A program made the translations under genes and the position numbers. The notes under the pieces were generated by a model. The model worked only from the letters and a program-made list of their open reading frames with translations. It had not been told where the DNA came from and ran no database searches. From Cryptomeria japonica (Eukaryota > Streptophyta > Pinopsida > Cupressales > Cupressaceae), in NCBI RefSeq assembly GCF_030272615.1, contig NC_081413.1:336016302-336080301 (forward strand): DNA of 64,000 nucleotides. Direction: 5' to 3'. Shown piece by piece: positions 24,545-37,840 of the stretch; within the stretch, counting starts at the first letter, position 1, and each line of letters starts with the position of its first letter.

Positions 24545-24640
24545 AGATGTGGTGTATTGGTTAAGTCTCTTCTATCTTGTTTCATAGGTCATGAGGTCAA
24601 ATCTCTCTAGCTTCTTATTTTGATCAGCCGTGGCTTGATT
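24545..24640 (+). ncRNA. Possible tRNA-derived SINE head
   Basis: TGGTGTATTGG (24550-24560) resembles a Pol III A box. AGGTCAAATCTC (24594-24605) resembles a B box with one base missing. They are about 40 bp apart, close to tRNA spacing. No foldable tRNA or A-tail is clear, so at best this is a decayed tRNA-like SINE start inside LTR copy C. Confidence 0.25.
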
Positions 24641-25937
24641 ATTGGCTTTATTTCATGATTGGATTATTTATTTTAATTAATAATTTAATTTAGTGATTAA
24701 TCTATTTAATTTAATTTATTGATATTTAATTGAGCTTTATTTATTGTTTAAATATTTAATTTGTTTAACTTATTGTTAAGATGACTTTTATTTATTTATT
24801 TTTAATTTAATTATTTATTTGAGTTCTATTTATTGTACTTTATTTTATTTTATTTATTTATTTATTGTTGTTGATATTAATAATGATAATTTTTTATAAT
24901 TCATTATGTGGGAATTATTTAATAAAGTATGGGTCAATAATATTATTATTACCTACTGTCTAATTTTGAGGAAATATTTGTAATTCCCAATTAATTGTCA
25001 TATATGTACTAAGTAATTGAATTTGATTTATTTCTACCTACCTTTATTTTTTATTGTAGAATTTTTCTTTTGGTCGAGAAAACTATAGTCTTAAATTTAA
25101 TTTTTCTATTTATTTTGGCTTGTTGGTTTGTGCACGGGTTAATCATCTGGTAGATCTTTGCAAGAGGAATTTGGATTGCGATTTGGATTTTGGAAGGCTT
25201 GGCATTTTCAGATTTCTTCTTCAATCTTAGTTTTGCGAATTGCGGGTTGGTGGCTATTACTTTTGTGTTTTCTTTCCAGAAAATTTTGTCTTCTCCATGT
25301 CTGAAATTCTTGAATTTGATTTTCTCTTGGAGTTTGATTTGATTGTGGAAATGATCTTCATTAGTGAGTTTGAGTTGCTATGTAAGTTTGGAATGGGGGA
25401 AGTGCAAATTTGGCTTTCTCGGTTCCTTGTGAATTACAGTGTTTTCACTGTGACTGTTATGTGGAAGTGTGGATCTTTCATTTCACTTATCTTACATGTT
25501 TTCGGACCTTGTCTATCTTGTTTGAGTTCCTTCTTGATGTTGGTTACCTTCCTCTCTCTCTCCTTTATGGTTTTGGCTCCCATTTCTCAGTTTTTTATCA
25601 GTGGGAGAGAGATTTTCTTGTGCATCCTTTTACCAGGAAGCATGAGATGAATATGTTGATGGTCTATGATGACATTTTGATGTATCAGACCTCTTGTGTT
25701 GGTATGAGGATCGTTTTATACCCCTGAGTCTTCCTGAGACCCCTCCTAAGTCATATGCCTTTGTAATGAATTGATCTTTGCACTTTTACTAGAAACTCCA
25801 TGGAAACACCCAAAAACAACATGCAAACTACCAAAAACACCACCCACCATAAATGCCAGGAACGCCACTTCTTGTACCATATGCTCAGTCAATTTGACTA
25901 GGAGAGTTGAGGTCCTAATTTGCAGATTCAATCATAT

Positions 25938-26021
25938 TGACCAAAAATGCCATCATCTTGACCAAGAACACCATCATACATGCCAGAAACATTACCATAC
26001 CTACCAAGAACTCTACCCTAG
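25938..26021. repeat. 21-bp minisatellite, four units
   Basis: Four consecutive 21-bp units start at 25938, 25959, 25980 and 26001. They share the pattern (T)GACCAARAAYRCCATCATC with increasing drift. The period is a multiple of three, so an ORF passes through, but I see no reason to call it coding. Confidence 0.7.
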
Positions 26022-27741
26022 GTTTCAAGAATGCTAAGTTGTCTCGGGGGTCTCCGGAAGTCAGTTTTTAGCTTGTTTGAGTGCATCTTTGGTCTGTGTG
26101 AGTACTCCAAAGGCTTGTGCAGTTTGTATTGACATTTTCATAGTTGATTATGATTATTTTTTATCCCTTGTGTTGTTTCATGTTCTCCAGTAAGAAGGTT
26201 CATGCCTTATTGATGAGGTGATTCCTATGCGATTTGACGCTCCGACGAGAAGGAGAATACCTCGTTGTTGAGGGATTGATTTTATGACTCCAGTGGGATG
26301 TTATATGCCTCACTATTGAGGATTTGATGTTATTTGTACCTCTTTTATTATTTTCATCCATGATTGTCTTATGTTGATGTTGCATTTGTGAAGGTCTCCT
26401 TCTTTGAGTTGACCCTTGAGTCCTTGGTGCTCGGTTTGTATTTAGTTGTTGTTGCCGCTATTGTACCTTCTTGAGAATTCATGATGGTGTTATTTGTTCA
26501 TTTAATTTGTATATTTACCCTATGTCCTTGGTTCATGGATGGGGGAGTGGGCTCTTGCATGTGTTGGTTCTAGGTTGAGAGTACTAGACCTTTAGAAAGG
26601 GGGTCTAAACCTAGGAAACCACATGAAGAGTTGATGTTATGATTGAAAATGATAACATAATAATAATTGATTAGAGGGTTGGCTATTAGGAATACATCTA
26701 ATCAAGATAAATAATTTGATATTGTATGCCCCAATTGGACGGACCCAGGGAGATGTTTTTGGGATCCTAGGTTGGGAAGACCATTGGAGCAATATACCCG
26801 ATCTCCCTTGAAATACTCCAAGGTGGAGATGAATGCCACATGAGGTTAGTATGTGATGACACTCTGCCCCACATGTATCCATTGTCCATATGCCTTGTTT
26901 TATTGATTTTCCTTTGGAGGATGATTGCATTGATTTAGCACTTGTTGTACTTCGGTATTGTATCCTTATGTTTGGGTCTCGTGAAGTCATGTTGTATCCT
27001 TTGGTCGATAGGTGTCAGTTTAGGTCTCGAGAGTGAATTGGAACCTTTGTCATAGCCTGCACGGGGGGTGGTTCCACATGGTTAGGTGGTTGATTGCCTT
27101 CTTCCATTTGGATGCTCTCCTGGGTGTTGCGTGCATGGATTAGATTCTTCATGAGATTGCACTAATGGATTCCCATGATTCATGAAAAGAAGACAATGTA
27201 TCATAATGCAATATGCATGTAGAATAGATGATGTATTCTTATATTGTACTAACATGTATTTGAGAAAGAAGTTGTAAATGGACTTGTTGTTAGAATAAGT
27301 ATTGATCTATGGACAATTCATGTTGTAGTAGATGCTTGTAGGAGTTTAAAAGTAATCATGTAAATGCATTGGTTTATTTGTACTTGAGATGTATTACATT
27401 CATGTGATGGATAGTATTATGTTATTAAATTAATGATAGTTAGATGAAATGGATAGCATTGATCTATACTTGAGTAACTAGATGATCATGGATACTAAAG
27501 GTTAAATGATTTGTGTAATATTATGTGTTTGGGACTTTGTATAAGATAATAATGATTATTTGATTATGTAAGAGATTATGCATTCTTGGTGATAGGTTTC
27601 TATATATAAATGTAGAAGGATATGTTGTGGAGGTTAGGAAGAATGCTTCAATGTCTCTTTAATGTATAGAATGATTAATACGTAAAAAGTGCTTATGGAA
27701 TCTATGTGATTGTGAAATGGAGTAAACATGTGATTTTGTGT

Positions 27742-27743
<2 letters not shown>

Positions 27744-27775
<32 letters not shown>
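27744..27775. repeat. (TA)n microsatellite
   Basis: About 32 bp of uninterrupted TA repeat inside LTR copy C. Confidence 0.95.
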
Positions 27776-27777
<2 letters not shown>

Positions 27778-28168
27778 TGCTTTGAAGATTGAGTTATGTC
27801 ATGCCTTAGAATGATTGATGGAAAGAATAGAGTAGTTGCATTGAATCTTCACTTGAGTAATTAGGAATTTGATCCTCTTGATAAATGGATATTATGATAG
27901 AATGTTTCTAGGTAGTGTCGTTAAGATACCCTAGGGAATAATTGTGTTGCAAGAGTATATTTGAAATATGATTGTGATAGAAAGTTTATTCCACTTGCAT
28001 AGAATGTGTTTACAATGTTCTTTTTTATGTTACATGTGTTGTTGCAATTGGATAATGTTGTATCGATGTATGTTAACGTTGGAATAATGTAATGGATGTT
28101 TAAAAAAAAAATTGTTAGTAGTTTTTTAGTTTATTTCTCTAGGGTATTTTGGTGGGAATTACATAATG

Positions 28169-29050
28169 AGAGATGTTTTATGGATATCATTATATGGCTC
28201 TTTAGCACTATATAATAGAGTACTTAACCACATCCTTATGTGAAGTATTATAGGCATACTTGGTATGACTTAATCTACTTTCATATTTGACATTGACCAT
28301 GCAATGGGAATTTTTGTATATATATATATCTTAGTTTACAAGGTACTAATTTCATAAGGATTTTGCATGATTCATTTGTTTGAGATCTTCAAGTTATGTA
28401 GGTTGTGGATTGGCTACCCATTTTCTTGGACTAGGATGACTCGTATGTGGATTGTTTATATCCACGTCTTTTTATTGGTGTTCTAAATTCAATTAGTTGG
28501 CCTTAATTGTTATCATCTGTGCATCAGTATGTTGCATTTGAGATAGAAGGATATGTAAGAAAATATTTGATTGCATTTTGGGTTGATATGATGATGGCAT
28601 GAAGAATCATCTATGATGGTTTTTTAATCCTATTTTTTGAGGTATGGTTAGATTGAATGAGCTATCACCTTGTTGTGGTTGATATTACAAATTGGCATGA
28701 GTAAAGCAACTACTCAAAGCCTTTGTTATCATTTGAATTTAATTCTTATGTTTACATATATATATTGATGTAGAATTCAATAAAAATTGGTATACTTCAC
28801 CTTGGCATGATGCTTTTTTCTTCCATAAGTGGCATGTCAGAGGATGTTACGAGTTCTTTCTTGATTGTGGTTACCTTGGCTGCTATCACAAGTATCTAGT
28901 TGGAGCATAAAAGAAGGTTGCAAAATTAATTAGTAAATGTGTGGCTAAGGGATGTATTTCCCTTGTTTGTGAAAGAATCCCACGGGCTATTATTATAATT
29001 TTAATATTATTTATGTTTCCTTATTTTTATAATTGCAATGTATAATATCA
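28169..29050. other. Unassigned DNA before a PPT-like site
   Basis: No coding motif of copia or gypsy could be read on either strand. If the PPT-like site at 29051 is real, this should be the 3' internal end of an LTR element in plus orientation, decayed beyond recognition. Confidence 0.35.
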
Positions 29051-29060
29051 AGTGGGAGAA
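29051..29060 (+). other. Possible polypurine tract and LTR start
   Basis: AGTGGGAGAA is followed at once by TGTTATGATAAGG. Plant copia elements often have (A)AGTGGGAGAATGTTA at this place. The partner LTR, PBS and right end were not found. Confidence 0.4.
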
Positions 29061-30149
29061 TGTTATGATAAGGTGACATTTACCTTGCAAAATTTATGTC
29101 ATTTTCATGTATCGTCGTGTTCCTTGGAAGGTGTATTTGGATGCTTAAGGACATGCTGGAAAAATACTTTGTAACTATTTATTTATTATATGTAATTACA
29201 CATATAAGATGGGCACGGTCAGTGGTGATCGGGATAAGAGATTCTGGCAAAATGTTCTACCTAGGCATCCATTTTGGTGATGGAGCCACTTGGATTTGCA
29301 TATCATTTCATGTCATTTGCATGTTATCCGTAGTGGGGTATCAATAGTCTTGTCAATTATTGGATCCATTGAGAATAATGTAGCCCTTGGAGTTAACTAA
29401 TTCTAATTGGATATGGGTTGAGAATCCATGTGGAGCCCATGTTATAGTTTATTATGTTTTACTATCTTTACAAGTTGACCACTAGAGAGGGTATATGGTT
29501 TTGATGTGGTTTTTGTCTCTTGTTTTAAGATATACATTAGTATTTTGACCCCAAATTTCTCGTAAATTGGCATATTCAAATAGTAGTGCAGTATCATTGT
29601 TTGTGGGTAATGAAGTGTTGTCAAATTGATGATACAAAAGGAGTGATGAAAGCAGTTGTATTGTAGTCTCATATATTTGAATATAATAAATACTTGGCCT
29701 CTCTTCTTGGTGGATTTTTTTTCTCGCAAGTGTTTCTCCACACATATCCTATGTTGTGATATTTTTGTGTGTTGTGTAGTGCCACTCATTTCTATCTTAT
29801 GGTGATACAATCTTTGATTTATCTAGTTTTTACATTCATATAAGCTTTATTAATCATGCTAAAGTGCTTGATTTAAGCATGAAAAAGAAGATGTATATCT
29901 ATATGGCTTTTCCATATCAAGGCAACTTAATTTCATTTTTGTATACAATCAAATATTTTCATAGTGTGTGCTCTAAGCTTTGTATCTTAACCAATCTAAT
30001 ATTGGGTTAAAGATCACTATATTGTTCCAACCATATTTTCCTCTTTTCTCAACATGGTCAACATCACAATAGAAAAGAAAATGGTAAAATGTTGATCCAA
30101 ATACTAAGTGCCAATACAATTGACAAGAATTCTCATAATGTGAATATCA
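29061..30149. other. Putative LTR and unassigned DNA
   Basis: If 29061 is an LTR start, the LTR should run through this stretch, but I could not locate a TG...CA partner end or a TSD. The ORFs at 29096-29347 and 29442-29810 have no recognisable motif. Confidence 0.3.
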
Positions 30150-33100
30150 TCACAGATCATAGTCAAGCATAAGGGCAACAAAATATCAGCATTATTGATA
30201 CCATACTTACATATCTCTAAAAATATACTGGGAAGGTTTCATTCAACATCAAAATCCATAAACCATAATGATGAACTCCTTAATTTGCAATGTGATAAAC
30301 CACTTTGTTGGCCTCTTTATAGGTCTATATAATATTTTTTCTCTTGCTAGAAATAATCAATGGATTCCTTAATCAAACCTTCAATAGTCCAACTAATTTG
30401 ATATTTCTTATTTAATAAATTTAGGATGTTCGTTGAATCACCATATAGAATTAGGAACTAAACTCCAATATGTTTAGTCATATTGAGGGAATTATAGGTT
30501 CTTATAGCTTCAATAAAATGATTGGTTTGATATTGGGATTGATTTTTAAAAGCTACAAAAAACCCTCATGTAGTACGCTTCCCCCACCAACAAGGCTCAG
30601 GTTTCCTTTGGATGCAGTATTGAACATCAACATAAATTAGTTAAGAGGAGGAAGGAACTGATTCATATTTTGACTTTGAGATTTACCACCTTGGATAGAA
30701 GATATATCAAATTCTAACTTCCATGTTGAGGCCACCTCCATCTCCACCTTAGAGAACCCCTCCTTAGAATTAGAGGAGACCTACTCCTTAATAGCTAGTA
30801 AGAAATTATCCTTTATGGAAAAGACTAATTTTAACACTTTTCCATTGTTAGAACTCTACTCCCAAATATTATGTTGTTCCTTCTATTATCCCTACATAAT
30901 GTGAGGTAAATAAATGCCCTAAAAAAGTTGTAAATTTTTGAAAGGGATATGGCCATTATTAAATTAACCCTTGAAAACTAGCAAAGAAAACCCAACTTCA
31001 CTTAAAGTCAAACAACAAAAAGCCTTAAACCTCTAAAGAAATGGGGGAAATCTACTATCAAATTAAGATAAACTTGTCAATTAATTCATATATACACCTA
31101 TTAGGCATAGAAAAACCCCTTTTAGATAAATTTGCAAGCATCAAGATCTTCTTATGAGAAATCAACCAGACAAAAATGTGAATTTTTAGAAGTAGGAAGG
31201 GATGTCATAGCTTTGACCAAAGAGGAGAAGGGCTTTGACTAGCTAACAAAGTGAAAGTTGAAGCAACCAAAAAGGAATGTGGCAACTGCATCCCAAACCA
31301 ATTAATCTATATTATTAAGCTTGAGGAATATAACACTTGATTGTAACAAGATATCTAATCTAAGCAAGGCATAAATATAGGAGAAGTAAAGCCCATGCGT
31401 TAATATAACTTTCAACTTTGTTTCCAAAATCAATTTTACATAGGTCAATAATGAAAGTTATATGTTCATCTTCAATTAAAGGAGAATTTAGCAACCAAGT
31501 ATCCTCCTAAAATTTTGTGTTTCTACAATTACCAAGTTTTCAATTAGTTCTATTGTTGAGGATAAATCTATTAGAAATCATACTTTATAAAATGGTAGAT
31601 CCATGAGGTACCTCATTACTAGTTGAAATGTCTCTATTTTTTCACTTGGGTACTTTTAGAAATAATGAAAATCCATTACTTCTCTTCATTTAGCATCTTC
31701 AAGAAATTTTGGCATCTACCACAATGTGAAAAAATATTTAATTCTCCTTAAACTTAACCCACCTTTACTTTTGGGTAGACAAATTGAATCTCGAGCCATG
31801 AGAAGGATACAAGTTCTCTCTTTTGAACCAAACCATATAAATGTTCTCTAAATACTTTTCACCTTATCAACAAATTTGGCAAAAAATTCGAGAAAACATG
31901 GGCTATCAAACAAAATATTTTATATAGAGGCCTTAATAAACTAAACCTTACCAACTTTCATAAAGAGAGAACCTTTCTACCAAACAAGTTTCCATTGAAA
32001 CCAATCCAATAGTCCATTCCAAAAGGAATTACAGAAAAACACCTTGAATAGAGGAAAACTCATCTAATAAGAAGAGAACCAATTTGACAATCTACAAAAT
32101 TTAAAATTTTCCATTGACTCACTAGAGGATTATTGAGGAAGATGGAGGTGCACTTAGGTAAGTTTATTATAGTAACAAATCTTTCTTATGATTGGAAATA
32201 ATTTGTAACTTATTAGCTTTAGAAGCCAAGGCTTCACCTATGATAATGGTAGGCTTATCACCTTGAGAAGGAAAAACAAGATGTTGTAGGTTTAACATCT
32301 TGATTCTAAATATAGATATCTTATTCTAGAGACCTTTTCCCAAGGATTTTTCCATAAACTAGAATAGAGTTAGAAGGCTCCCTTGATGGATTTATCTATA
32401 TCCTTTAAAGAAACCTAAAGGGATTCTATTAATGATGATTGAGAACTTCATAGGAGAGAAAAATTTCAAAATAAGTTTTAATAAACACCCCCCCCCCCCC
32501 TCTCACCCCCACCCACACAAAAAAAGAGAGACGGAAAAACAAATTCAATGACTTTAGTAAGAAAATCTCAAGAAACATGGTCATATGTATATATCAAGTT
32601 CAACTTCAAAATAAACAAGTCTTTTTGAAATCAACATCCAACCAATGGAGCACTTCACGACTGAAGATGATGAAATCATAAATTTACCTTCCATATACAA
32701 ATTTGCTTTGCTATTGGAATTCAACTTAGGGAGAAATTGTTACACTCTAAAAGTGATGACTCTAGAAAAAAGTTATACACCAAATTGTAAAGGCTTATAG
32801 GTCAAAACTGAGAAAACATGGCAACACCAACCTTCTCAAGAATATGTACAACATAAGTAGAATCAACTTCCTTTAACAACCTTCCATTGAACTAGAAAAA
32901 AACATTAGTGGCCTCAACAAAATTAGTAGCAACAATCTCTCAAAATATTTGGAAGATTAAATGGGGGAAACCATTAATTATAGGAGCATTATTTCCCTCA
33001 AATACAAAGATAGTTGATTTTACATCTTCCATTTATAAAGAATTTAGAAAGTCTAAGTTATCCTAAACATTAATGATATTATAGTTAGGATCCAAGAAAT

Positions 33101-33950
33101 CTTGCTAAAAAACAAAGTTTAACACATTGTTGATAAAAAGCATATTGCAAGAGAAATCAACATCTTTAATCCTTATGGAATATTCATCCTAGATACATCT
33201 ATCATCCATCAAAAATTTCTTAACTATGTTATAAGTGAATATTCTTTATAATAGTCATGTGGAATTTTTTGGTATTCATATCACCCTGCTTAAACCACAC
33301 CTCCCTTGATATCTATCTCCAAAATCCCTCTTCTTTAGCTAATAGAGAATGGAGATCACACAATATATGTCTTCCCTTAAACACTAATTCTTGATTCGTA
33401 TATCCAAATTCTATATATATTTCTACATATTATCTCACTAGGATGCCAGTTTAGATTTTTTTAAATGTTGTCAAAAGATATCTTATTTTATTTTCTAACA
33501 TTAATTTTGACATCATTGAGCTTCTTGGCAATCCAAAACATAGTTGAACAATCCAATTCAATGCTCCACCACTCCATAATTATTTCTTTCAAGTATGGGT
33601 GATGAGTCCACAATTTTTCAAAGTGAAAATGAATTCCTCTTCTTTTCCCCAACTTTTCAACATATACAACAATCAAAGAATGATCTAAATCAATCCTAGT
33701 TAAAGTATAATACAAGTTTAACCAATCAGGAGAAATAGGGGCACAATAAAATCTTACTAAGATCATAAAAGAGTCAATAATTCAGTTTGACCAAGTGAAG
33801 TTCGCACCCATGAGCTCTAAATCCATCAAAGCATTTTGATATATGAATTCAAGGGCCTCCCTACTTTCTGTCAAAGTTTTATATTCCCCTTTCTTCTCAC
33901 TTCAATTTAAGGGAGAATTGAAATCCCCATAATCATCCATTGCATATTTG
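30150..33950 (-). mobile_element. L1-type LINE remnant, 5' truncated
   Basis: Successive minus-strand motifs appear in the proper order for a plant L1 LINE. Endonuclease C-terminal half (33950-33488): GDFNSPLN, ALMDLELMGANFTWSN, DHSLI, FEKLW. RT start: SREVWFKQGDMNTKKFH near 33270, then a PISLYN block near 32790 and a FSREVLHWL...DFLTK block near 32660-32540. RT end: LPKCTSIFLNN near 32130. A later block, ARDSICLPKSKGGLSLR, lies near 31770. RNase H: GDSTNILNLLNKK near 30440. Stops and frameshifts are everywhere. The FADD motif is lost. The first half of the endonuclease and ORF1 are missing, and the A-tail end is unclear. Confidence 0.75.
32488..32500. repeat. Poly-C run
   Basis: Thirteen consecutive C followed by C-rich low complexity, inside the LINE RT remnant. 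Confidence 0.9.
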
Positions 33951-34303
33951 TGTGGATTATTCTTATTTGTTGTTATTTTCATGTTACTCTTCATTTATGT
34001 TATATGATCTATCATATGTACTATAATTAAAACCAATTGCTACATGTTAATGTTTATATTACATTATTTAACCAGTTAATCAACATGTTCATTGCATATA
34101 GTATCAAGGAAATAATATTTTCCCGAACATGGTAATAAGATGGTGATGAGGCCCTCAATGGCCAAACAAACATATGCAAGTATGTAGACTACTAGAGTGA
34201 CATCTACTATTGCGGTGGAATCCAAGAGCACAAGCACATAATGGTGTAAGGAAATAAGTACCATGTGAATAAGGAGGACAAGGTAACATGTAGAGGAAGG
34301 CAT
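33951..34303. other. Unassigned DNA
   Basis: Lies between the truncated LINE and the 58-bp repeats. No gene is seen. Faint relatives of the 58-bp unit (GGAAGGCAT) appear near 34293. Confidence 0.35.
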
Positions 34304-34525
34304 GATGCCCCTAGTATTTAGAAACATATGATAAAAAATGTTCCAGGGAATGATGCTCTAATGTAAGAATGCACCGAATATAGAGGGAAAGCATGAATCC
34401 CCAAATGTAAGGATGTAATTGTGAAGATGCAAAGTATATAGAAGGAAGGCATGAAGCTCCATAATATGAGAATGAAACCATAAAGTTCAAAGTATAAAGA
34501 GGGAAGGGATGATTCTATACAATGA
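34304..34525 (+). repeat. 58-bp tandem repeat, left part
   Basis: Units begin GA(T/A)(G/T)C and end GG(A/G)A(A/G)(G)(C/G)AT. They start at 34304 (48 bp), 34352 (43 bp), 34395 (58 bp), 34453 (58 bp) and 34511 (10 bp plus TSD before the copia element). Each carries (A)ATGTAAGGATG and AGTATA(T)A. The array resumes at 47207 after the insertion. Confidence 0.8.
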
Positions 34526-35871
34526 TGTTGGCAACAAGGCAGCAAACTGAGAGGGGGGTGAATCAGTTTGCACAAAAACTTTACTCAACTTAAACACCAA
34601 TTCAAATCTGATAATTAACAATGAAAGCATAAATCAACACCGCATCAATAACACACATAACACCAAGATTTTTGATGTGGAAAACCCGGTTAAGGGAAAA
34701 CCCATGATGGGAACCTACCCACAATATGATGATACCCTGTTAGAAGTATATGGAATATTACAATGGGGAATGCACATGTATTTAGGAACATTGCCTAGAG
34801 CTCACTACTCAAACACAATAACAAAGAGGGATACAACCCTTGGGAAGACTCACTGTCTTACAAAAAGATTCGGATTACATCCAGAAGATCATGAACTAAT
34901 AGAATAACATCTCCTCATGTCTAGTTACAGTTCTGGTTAAGCTCATATATTGATCTGCTACACTTCTTCTCTACTATGGAAATATTAAAGCATTATTCAC
35001 TCATTACACACACTCACTAATATCGCAGGCACATCCACAACAAGACATTACATCAATTTATACATATCATCAACCTATATTTCAAGGCTGGCTAAACCCA
35101 CAACACAAATTATAAAATATAATCATACATGCTACAATATTACATGCTAACCAAAACAATGTTGGCTAAGACATAGTTTGGACCCAAATCAACTCCTTGA
35201 ACATGAAACACCTCCAAGAATTACACCTCGAACATTCGCAACACGCTACAATCAACATGTCGAACAAGAACATGAAGAACACCACCAGAATAAGGAAAAT
35301 CATCAATAACACACACAACGATCAATGTGGACCATCAACATAAATAGGGCACAATCTAGAAACATCCACAAGCAACATGAATTACCACAACAACAATCAC
35401 AACATCACCACTTACTAGAATCTCCATCAGCATTATATCAAACCTTAAGAACACTAACTGAATTGACTATCAAACTGAAAGATTCACTTGTAGACCTCCA
35501 AATCATGAACCATCTAAATTGAGAACACACCAGAACGTCTCAAACACACTACCAAATCCGTAAACCAAGATATTGTAATTCTGGAGCAATGCGAAGAAAA
35601 ATCCAGAACATTGATCAACACTAAACAACTGAAAAACCAACCTCAATACTAGACCTCATAACCTGAACAAATCACCATGCGGACCACTAAAAATTTTGTT
35701 GAATCAACTAGAGATACTTATCACAAAACCCTTTAATCCGCAACAACTCATCTGCAATGCATTGGCCAAACAAACTTACTCAATTTGACTGCAACATTAA
35801 AACACATAGAGGAATATGTTGAGATCAATGACAACAACACATTCCAACAAACTTCTCAATAATATCCAACA
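34526..35871 (-). repeat. 3' LTR of the copia element
   Basis: Starts TGTTGGCAAC and ends ATCCAACA in window orientation. Compared with the other LTR it carries an extra stretch of about 55 bp near 35385-35440 and scattered changes. ORFs inside are not genes. Confidence 0.93.
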
Positions 35872-35884
35872 ATCTCCCCCTTTG
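35872..35884 (-). other. Polypurine tract
   Basis: On the minus strand AAAGGGGGAGAT directly precedes the LTR start TGTTGG. This is the priming site for plus-strand DNA synthesis and confirms the element's orientation. Confidence 0.9.
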
Positions 35885-36214
35885 GCATTGATGGCAACAT
35901 ATGAATGTGAAAAAAAATCAAAGCAAAGAAAGAAAACAACTACCAACAATCTCCCCTTACAATATAAATGTTCTCTCTCCCCCTTAGGATATTACACAAT
36001 TTTTCACATGACTCTCTCTCCCTTTGACATCAATGCGAAAGGCACATACTACACAAATCTCTTAACAACATCCACAGTTGAAGATAAAACCCAACAAATT
36101 TGAACCTCTAAACCACAACACTGACTACTCCCCCTGAGTAGCAGCCACCACACATCAATCCGGAAGACAAGATATCTCTATGAAATCCACCAAACCAATG
36201 CAACTAAATGCATC

Positions 36215-36770
36215 TTAGTTCTCGCCAGGAGGGGCAATTATCCCTAGCTTCTCTTTGAGATACTCAAAAGTATCTTTAGGCAAAGGCTTCGAGAAGATAT
36301 CTGCAATTCGCTCCTTTTTAGACACATAATCCAACCTGACTTCCTTCTCATTCACCTTCTCTCTCAAGAAATGAAACTTGATTGATATATGCTTAGTCTT
36401 GGAATGCAATACCCAATTCTTATAAATATTGATAGCACTTCAATTATCAAAATATATAGAAATAGGCACATCATAAACAACTCTGATATCCTTTAACATC
36501 TCCTTCATCCAAATTACCTGAGTATAGTTGCTAGGAGCAACAATGTATTCAGCCTCTGCAGTAGATAAAGAAATAGCATTTTTCTTCTTACTCATCAAAA
36601 GAAACCAATCTCTTTCCTAAGACAAATGCACCACAACTAGTACTCTTTCGGTCATCAACATCACCTGCCCAATCAACATTAATAAAAACACTCAAAGTAA
36701 AATCATCATCTTTAGGATACCACAAACCAAAATCAACTATCCCTTTCAAATATCTAAAAATCCTCTTCAC
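36215..36770 (-). pseudogene. Copia RNase H domain
   Basis: The first part (36588-36770) reads RIFRYLKGIVDFGLWY, then VDWAGD.DDRKSTSCGAFVLG, the copia RNase H signature with its aspartate. The last part (36215-36409) has KHISIKFHFLRE, ADIFSKPLPK and ends LGI at the stop, as usual for copia pol. Between them the stop/frameshift region still shows the AEYIVAPSN-like block. Broken, so inactive. Confidence 0.9.
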
Positions 36771-36893
36771 AGCTAAAACATGAGATTCATTAGGATCATC
36801 TTAAAATCTAGCAACAAGACATACAACATTCATTATATCTGACCTAGTCTGAGTCAAATATAGCAGTCCACCAATCATAGACCTGAATCTAGT

Positions 36894-37840
36894 CTAATTT
36901 GCTTTCAGAGAATCATCATCCTTAGTCAACTTACATCCAATCACCATAGGAGTACCGACTGGCTTTGCATCATCCAAACCAAACTTCTTCAACAATTCCT
37001 TCACATATTTAGATTGAGATATAAAAATACCTTTATTTGACTGAGAAATTTGCAGTCCCAAAAAGAATTTCATCTCACTAATCAAAGACATTTCAAACTC
37101 ATTTTGCATAACATCAGCAAACATCTTGCACAAGCTATCATCTCCACCAAAAATAATATCATCAACAAATACCTCAACAATCAAAACGTTATCATGATCA
37201 ATCTTGAAATACAAATTACTATCAGCGGTACCTTTATTAATTCAAGCTTCATCAAATACCTATCCAATCTAGCATACCAATCTCTTGGGGCTTGCTTGAG
37301 TCCATACAGTGCTTTCTTCAATCTGCAAACCATATATTTTTCATTTGTCAACTAAAATCCATCTGGTTGCTCAATTAAACTTCTTCCAACTCACCATTAA
37401 GAAAGGTTAACTTGACATCCATCTAATAAACTTTGAAATCTCTGTAAGCATCATAAGCAAGAAATAATCTAATAGCTTCAATTCTAGCTATTGGAGAAAA
37501 AGTCTCCTCAAAATCAATTACTTCCATCTAAGAATATCCCTTACAAACAAATCTATCTTTATTCCTAACAACTTCACCTTGTTCATTCAATTTATTCCGG
37601 AAGACCCATTTAGTTCCAATCACATTCTTATCCTTAGGTCTGGGAACAAGAATCCATGTATTATTCTTTTCAATCTTATTAAATTCTTCTTCTATTGCTT
37701 TAACTCAATTTTCATCTTTACTTGCTTCATCAACATCCTTAGGTTCAATCTTAGAAATCAATCAATACTCTTCAACAATTATTATTCTAGTCATCACACC
37801 TTTATTCTTATCATATATGATCTGATTCTCTAAATCATTC
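36894..37840 (-). pseudogene. Copia reverse transcriptase
   Basis: Upstream debris at 37840-37260 shows NKLNEQGEVVRNKDRFVCKGYS, IDFEETFSPIARIEAIRLFLA and MDVKLTFLNGELEE, then [15 protein letters not shown]. The open part (36894-37214) has VFVDDIIFGGDD (FVDD rather than YVDD) and MKFFLGLQI. Several stops and a frameshift near 37240 interrupt it. Confidence 0.9.

Larger units (their letters stand above)
23865..28163 (-). mobile_element. Family-1 solo LTR (copy C), 4299 bp, TSD TAATG
   Basis: The left end TGTAGTGTCTCTCC and right end TTGGTGGGAATTACA correspond to the reversed ends of LTR B and the right end of LTR A. TAATG flanks both sides (23860-23864 and 28164-28168). The block near 24370-24415 (GCAGGTACC..., CTTGGCTCCACAGG) matches LTR B. 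A block near 26580-26870 resembles 1670-1990 of LTR A. It is four times longer than B, so either the family has long and short forms or C carries nested insertions. Internal ORFs such as 25240-25650 look incidental. Confidence 0.7.

Noticed and set aside
25240..25650. Plus-strand ORF of 136 codons, hydrophobic
   Set aside because: Lies inside the TSD-bounded LTR copy C; T-rich composition gives Phe/Leu runs. No recognisable protein.
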